Source of the DNA: Thermoanaerobaculia bacterium
Lineage (GTDB): Bacteria; Acidobacteriota; Thermoanaerobaculia; Multivoradales; UBA5704
Direction of reading: 5' to 3'
NCBI GenBank assembly: GCA_025937035.1
Contig: JAICSG010000019.1
Location: forward strand, 1 to 15,832
Length of the DNA stretch: 15,832 bases
A program made the translations under genes and the position numbers. Below the pieces are notes generated by a model. The model had not been told where the DNA came from. It saw only the letters and a program-made list of their open reading frames with translations, and ran no database searches. Below are positions 13,167-15,832 of this stretch, piece by piece. The number at the start of each line of letters is the position of its first letter. Positions within the stretch are counted from its first letter, which is position 1.

Positions 13167-15479
13167 TTAGACCAGCGCGAAGGCCCGCTCGAAGGCGACC
13201 TCGGCGCGGCCGGCGTCCCCGGTGAGGGCGACGCCGAGCTCGATGAGGCTCTCGCGGAGCTGCCGCCGGCCCGGCTCGCAGCGGACGCAGACCAGGTGCG
13301 GCATGCGGACGGCCTCGTCCGCCGGGCGGGCGGCCAGCACCTGCACCCGCTCCCCGGAGGCGGCGAGATCGGCGCCGAGAGGGACGACGACGGTGTCCAC
13401 CCGGTGCCCCACGGCGCGCAGGTAGCCCAACAGCCCGTCGGGGGCGCCGCTCTCGTCCAGCCAGCGGTGGAGCCCCTCCTGGGCGACCTGCGCCATCTGC
13501 TCGCCGGCCGCCGTCACCTGCACGCCGAGCTCGCGGAGGTAGCGCTCCAGCGAGCGCCGCAGCTTCCCCTGCTCGGGGAGCGGCGCCACGGCGAGCCTGC
13601 GCGGCACCGTGCCTTCCTGCCAGCGCCGGGCCAGGGCATACCCCTGCGCCGTCAGGGAGCTCCGCCAGGACGCCGCGGCGAAACACTCGCGGAGGCGCAG
13701 CCCGCACCGCTGCAGGAGCTGCCCCACGGGAGCCTCGCGCACGCAGGCGCGGATCGACTCCTCCAGGGTGCTCCAGTCGGGCAGCAGACCCTGGCGGAGC
13801 TCCGGCCGCAGCTGCCGGTAGAGGTGGCGCAGGCGCCGCAGCGTCTGATCAGCATGGCGGCGGAGGGCCTTCTGCAAGGCGGCGCCGGACGCCACCGCGG
13901 CCGCCGCCGCCTCCCTCTCCACCCGGTCGTAGCTTTCGCGGGCCGCCTCCCGGAAGTCGTGCGCGGCCAGCATCTGGAGCGTGAGCTTTTGGAAGTGCAG
14001 GCCCATGACCGCCAGGGTGACCGCCTGCGGGAGGTGCTGTGGCCGGCGAAGGAGCGTGCGCAGGAGGAACCCCGCGTACGCCGGCCCCTGGCGCGAGAAG
14101 AGCTGGCGCCGCACCGAGCGCAGGACGATCAGCAGGTCGTCCTTCCCCACCGGGCGGGGCTTGCGGCCGGCCCTGGAGCCGAGGTTCGACATCAGCGTCC
14201 AGCAGCGTTCGAAATAGCTGCGCAGGCCGGGATCGTAGAGGGTCGCGAGCACCCGCCGGTAGCCGTCGATCAGCACTTTGGGGTCGAGCTGCGGCTTGAA
14301 GTTGAGGGCGATCTCCACGTTGTTGCCGCTCGACTCGTCCAGCAGGCGCCCCTCGGCTTCCAGGCGATCGTAGAGGTCGGTGCCGCGCAGCGCGGTGAGC
14401 AGGCCCACCATGGCGCGCGGGATGCCCGCCTCCTGGATGAAGTCGATCTGGGCGTCGAAGACCTCCGGACCGTCGGCGTCGAGGCCGAGGATGAAGCCGC
14501 CGCTCACCTCCAGCCCCTTGCGCTGGAGGGTGCGCACGGCGTGGAGGAGGTAGTGGTCGTCCGCCTTGTCGACGTTCTGGGTCTTCTTGGTCCGCTTCAG
14601 GGCCTCGGGGTTGGGGCTCTCGATCCCCAGGAACACCATGTTGAATCCCGCCTCCACCATGGCGTCCATCAGCGGCTCGAGCTTCGCCAGGTTGACGCTC
14701 GCCTCGGTGAAGAGCTCGAACGGATAGCCCCGTGCGCGCTGCCAGGCCGCGACCTCCGGCAGCAGGCGCAGCGCCTCGCGCTTGTTGCCGATGAAGTTGT
14801 CGTCCACCAGGAAGACCGGGCCGCGCCAGCCGATCTCGTAGAGACGGTCGAGCTCGGCGACCATCTGCTCGTTCGACTTCGTCCGCGGCAGCCGGCCGAA
14901 GAGCTTGGTGATGTCGCAGAACTCACAATCGAAGGGGCAGCCGCGCGAGAACTGGAGCGCCATCGAGGAGTAGGCCCCGAGGTCGAGGAGATCGAAGCGC
15001 GGCACCGGCGTCTGGGTGATCGCCGGCTTGGCCGCCGGCCGGTAGACCCGCTCGGCTTGTCCCGCCTCCCAGTCGGCGAGGAAGCGGGGGAAGCTCTCCT
15101 CGACCTCGTCGAGCAGGTAATAGTCGGCGTCCGGGATCTCGGAGGAGAACGAGGTCGGATGCGGTCCGCCCACCCCGACCGGCTTGCCGCGGCGCTTGCA
15201 CCGCGCGATCACCTCCTGCAGCGAGCGCCGCTGCACCACCATCGTGGAGGTGAGCACGAGATCGGCCCAGTCGAGGTCCTCGTCCGTGAGCTTGGCGACG
15301 TTCAGGTCCACCAGCCGCAGGCGGTAGTGGGAGGGGAACATCGCCGCCACCGTGAGCAGGCCCAGGGGCGGCATCGCCGAGCGTTTGCCCGTCAGCTCCA
15401 GGGCGTACTGGAACCCCCAGTACGAGAGCGGAAAGCGGGGATAGACGAGAAGGGCGTTGAAAGTCCGCGGCTCGCTCAT
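13167..15479 (-). CDS. B12-binding-domain radical SAM protein (DUF4070/HpnP-like) with long C-terminal extension
   Basis: This is a 770-aa protein. The N-terminal ~150 residues form a cobalamin-binding-type Rossmann domain (NALLVYPRFPLSYWGF...PPLGLLTVAAMFP...VDLNV...GVGGPHPTS). It lacks the DxHxxG histidine, as class B radical SAM methylases may. The radical SAM core has the [4Fe-4S] cysteines 181, 185 and 188 (CPFDCEFC), then FLVDDNFIGN and MVFLGIESPN. A DUF4070-like region (GNNVEIALNFKP...LYDPGLRSYFER) ends near residue 470. This architecture includes the hopanoid C-2 methylase HpnP and other uncharacterised enzymes usually of ~500 residues; the remaining ~290 residues are Arg/Leu/Glu-rich, mostly helical-looking and unrecognised. 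The ATG at 15479 was chosen because GGAGGA precedes it by 5 nt. No hopanoid gene is visible, so the substrate is open; cobalamin-dependent C-methylation is the family expectation. Confidence 0.9.
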   Translation of the reverse strand: MSEPRTFNALLVYPRFPLSYWGFQYALELTGKRSAMPPLGLLTVAAMFPSHYRLRLVDLNVAKLTDEDLDWADLVLTSTMVVQRRSLQEVIARCKRRGKPVGVGGPHPTSFSSEIPDADYYLLDEVEESFPRFLADWEAGQAERVYRPAAKPAITQTPVPRFDLLDLGAYSSMALQFSRGCPFDCEFCDITKLFGRLPRTKSNEQMVAELDRLYEIGWRGPVFLVDDNFIGNKREALRLLPEVAAWQRARGYPFELFTEASVNLAKLEPLMDAMVEAGFNMVFLGIESPNPEALKRTKKTQNVDKADDHYLLHAVRTLQRKGLEVSGGFILGLDADGPEVFDAQIDFIQEAGIPRAMVGLLTALRGTDLYDRLEAEGRLLDESSGNNVEIALNFKPQLDPKVLIDGYRRVLATLYDPGLRSYFERCWTLMSNLGSRAGRKPRPVGKDDLLIVLRSVRRQLFSRQGPAYAGFLLRTLLRRPQHLPQAVTLAVMGLHFQKLTLQMLAAHDFREAARESYDRVEREAAAAAVASGAALQKALRRHADQTLRRLRHLYRQLRPELRQGLLPDWSTLEESIRACVREAPVGQLLQRCGLRLRECFAAASWRSSLTAQGYALARRWQEGTVPRRLAVAPLPEQGKLRRSLERYLRELGVQVTAAGEQMAQVAQEGLHRWLDESGAPDGLLGYLRAVGHRVDTVVVPLGADLAASGERVQVLAARPADEAVRMPHLVCVRCEPGRRQLRESLIELGVALTGDAGRAEVAFERAFALV

Positions 15480-15588
15480 GAAGATCCTCCTCAGCACGGA
15501 CCCGCGGTGGAGCGAGTCACGGAGGCTGCGAAATCCGGGCATCCGATCCAAAGAGCAGGCGAGGTGCTTGCCTCGCAGGGGATATAGC
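15480..15588 (-). promoter_or_regulatory. Leader and possible promoter of the radical SAM-permease operon
   Basis: On the minus strand TTGAAA (15612-15607) is followed after 18 nt by GCTATA (15588-15583) or after 20 nt by TATATC (15586-15581); neither is ideal. A GCGAGG/CCTCGC inverted repeat (15559-15564 and 15571-15576) lies in the leader. The gap is too short for a cobalamin riboswitch, and none is seen. Confidence 0.3.
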
Positions 15589-15832
15589 CTACCGCGCTTT
15601 TCGCGCTTTCAAGCACAGATTGACCGTCGACCTCCCCGGCGGCTCGTTCATCCGGTTCCTACGGTCGATCCTGTTCAGGAGCCTGAGCCCCAGATTGATG
15701 GGGTGGAGAGGGCTGCCGCCGTCCTGGTCGAAGCTGCCGCGGTCGGCCGCGTCGGCGAGGCCGCGTCCGAGGACGCCCGATTCGAGCAGCGGCTTGCCTA
15801 GCCCGTAGAGCAGGTTGTGGATGAACGGGAAG
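15589..15832 (-). CDS. C-terminus of an unidentified protein, partial
   Basis: The minus strand is open from the right edge to a TAG at 15591-15589, giving about 80 residues. They start FPFIHNLLYGLGKPLLESG and run through HPINLGLRLLNRIDRRNR to LCLKARKAR. The composition is protein-like (amphipathic helices, GLADAADRGSFDQDGG, a basic C-terminus), and the other minus-strand frame I translated through this stretch reads as a low-complexity Arg/Pro shadow. I do not recognise the family. It would lie directly upstream of the radical SAM gene in the same direction, and its last codons overlap the possible -35 region of that gene. Confidence 0.55.
   Translation of the reverse strand, partial: FPFIHNLLYGLGKPLLESGVLGRGLADAADRGSFDQDGGSPLHPINLGLRLLNRIDRRNRMNEPPGRSTVNLCLKARKAR

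Noticed and set aside
13053..15587. 844-codon plus-strand open frame
   Set aside because: It is antisense to the radical SAM protein with its intact CxxxCxxC motif; the composition is shadow-like and there is no ribosome site or domain.
15480..15588. Cobalamin riboswitch ahead of the B12/radical SAM gene
   Set aside because: The leader is under 110 nt and has no B12-box-like sequence; only a 6-bp inverted repeat is present.

Overview
The window is a GC-rich bacterial chromosome segment with tightly packed genes and strong antisense open-frame noise. An 806-residue MacB/FtsX-type permease of the ADOP class, a CRTAC1-type FG-GAP/ASPIC protein and two STAS/SEC14-like small proteins together suggest an Acidobacteriota-type genome (perhaps Thermoanaerobaculia), but taxonomy is an inference. 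I see no rRNA, tRNA, CRISPR array, insertion sequence or phage gene.

Region 1 (1-4441, minus strand) is one operon: a TetR-family repressor, then the small (2x[2Fe-2S]), large (molybdopterin) and medium (FAD) subunits of a xanthine-dehydrogenase-family enzyme. The medium subunit runs off the left edge. It carries a four-cysteine loop with the spacing of the extra [4Fe-4S] cluster of 4-hydroxybenzoyl-CoA reductase, so the complex looks like a low-potential HCR-type enzyme rather than a plain hydroxylase. The large subunit has Gln where the catalytic Glu of the superfamily is expected. The repressor gene has a TTGACA-N17-CATACT promoter that predicts an essentially leaderless mRNA, and an 18-bp palindrome covers its transcription start and ATG.

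Region 2 (4459-5520, plus) is a divergent AI-2E/PerM-family membrane protein. It converges on a small STAS/SEC14-like gene, with a long hairpin between them.

Region 3 (5575-10693) is the most unusual part. A two-gene plus-strand operon encodes a Tat-exported vanadium-haloperoxidase-like enzyme and a Sec-exported FG-GAP/ASPIC protein. It is bracketed by two same-orientation copies of a 554-bp unit, each made of promoter, 90-nt promoter-to-ATG segment and a 144-aa gene. The two proteins are about 79% identical and differ mainly in their first 20 residues and surface positions.

Region 4 (10733-15479, minus) is a two-gene operon: a B12-binding-domain radical SAM protein (DUF4070/HpnP-like core) with an unexplained ~290-residue C-terminal extension, followed 13 nt later by the ADOP-type permease. 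The C-terminus of an unidentified protein lies upstream at the right edge.

Functionally, the window joins a TetR-controlled molybdenum-flavin-iron-sulfur enzyme, an exported haloperoxidase pair inside a duplicated cytoplasmic gene unit, and a possible lipid- or natural-product-related radical SAM/permease pair. All functional links between regions are inference.
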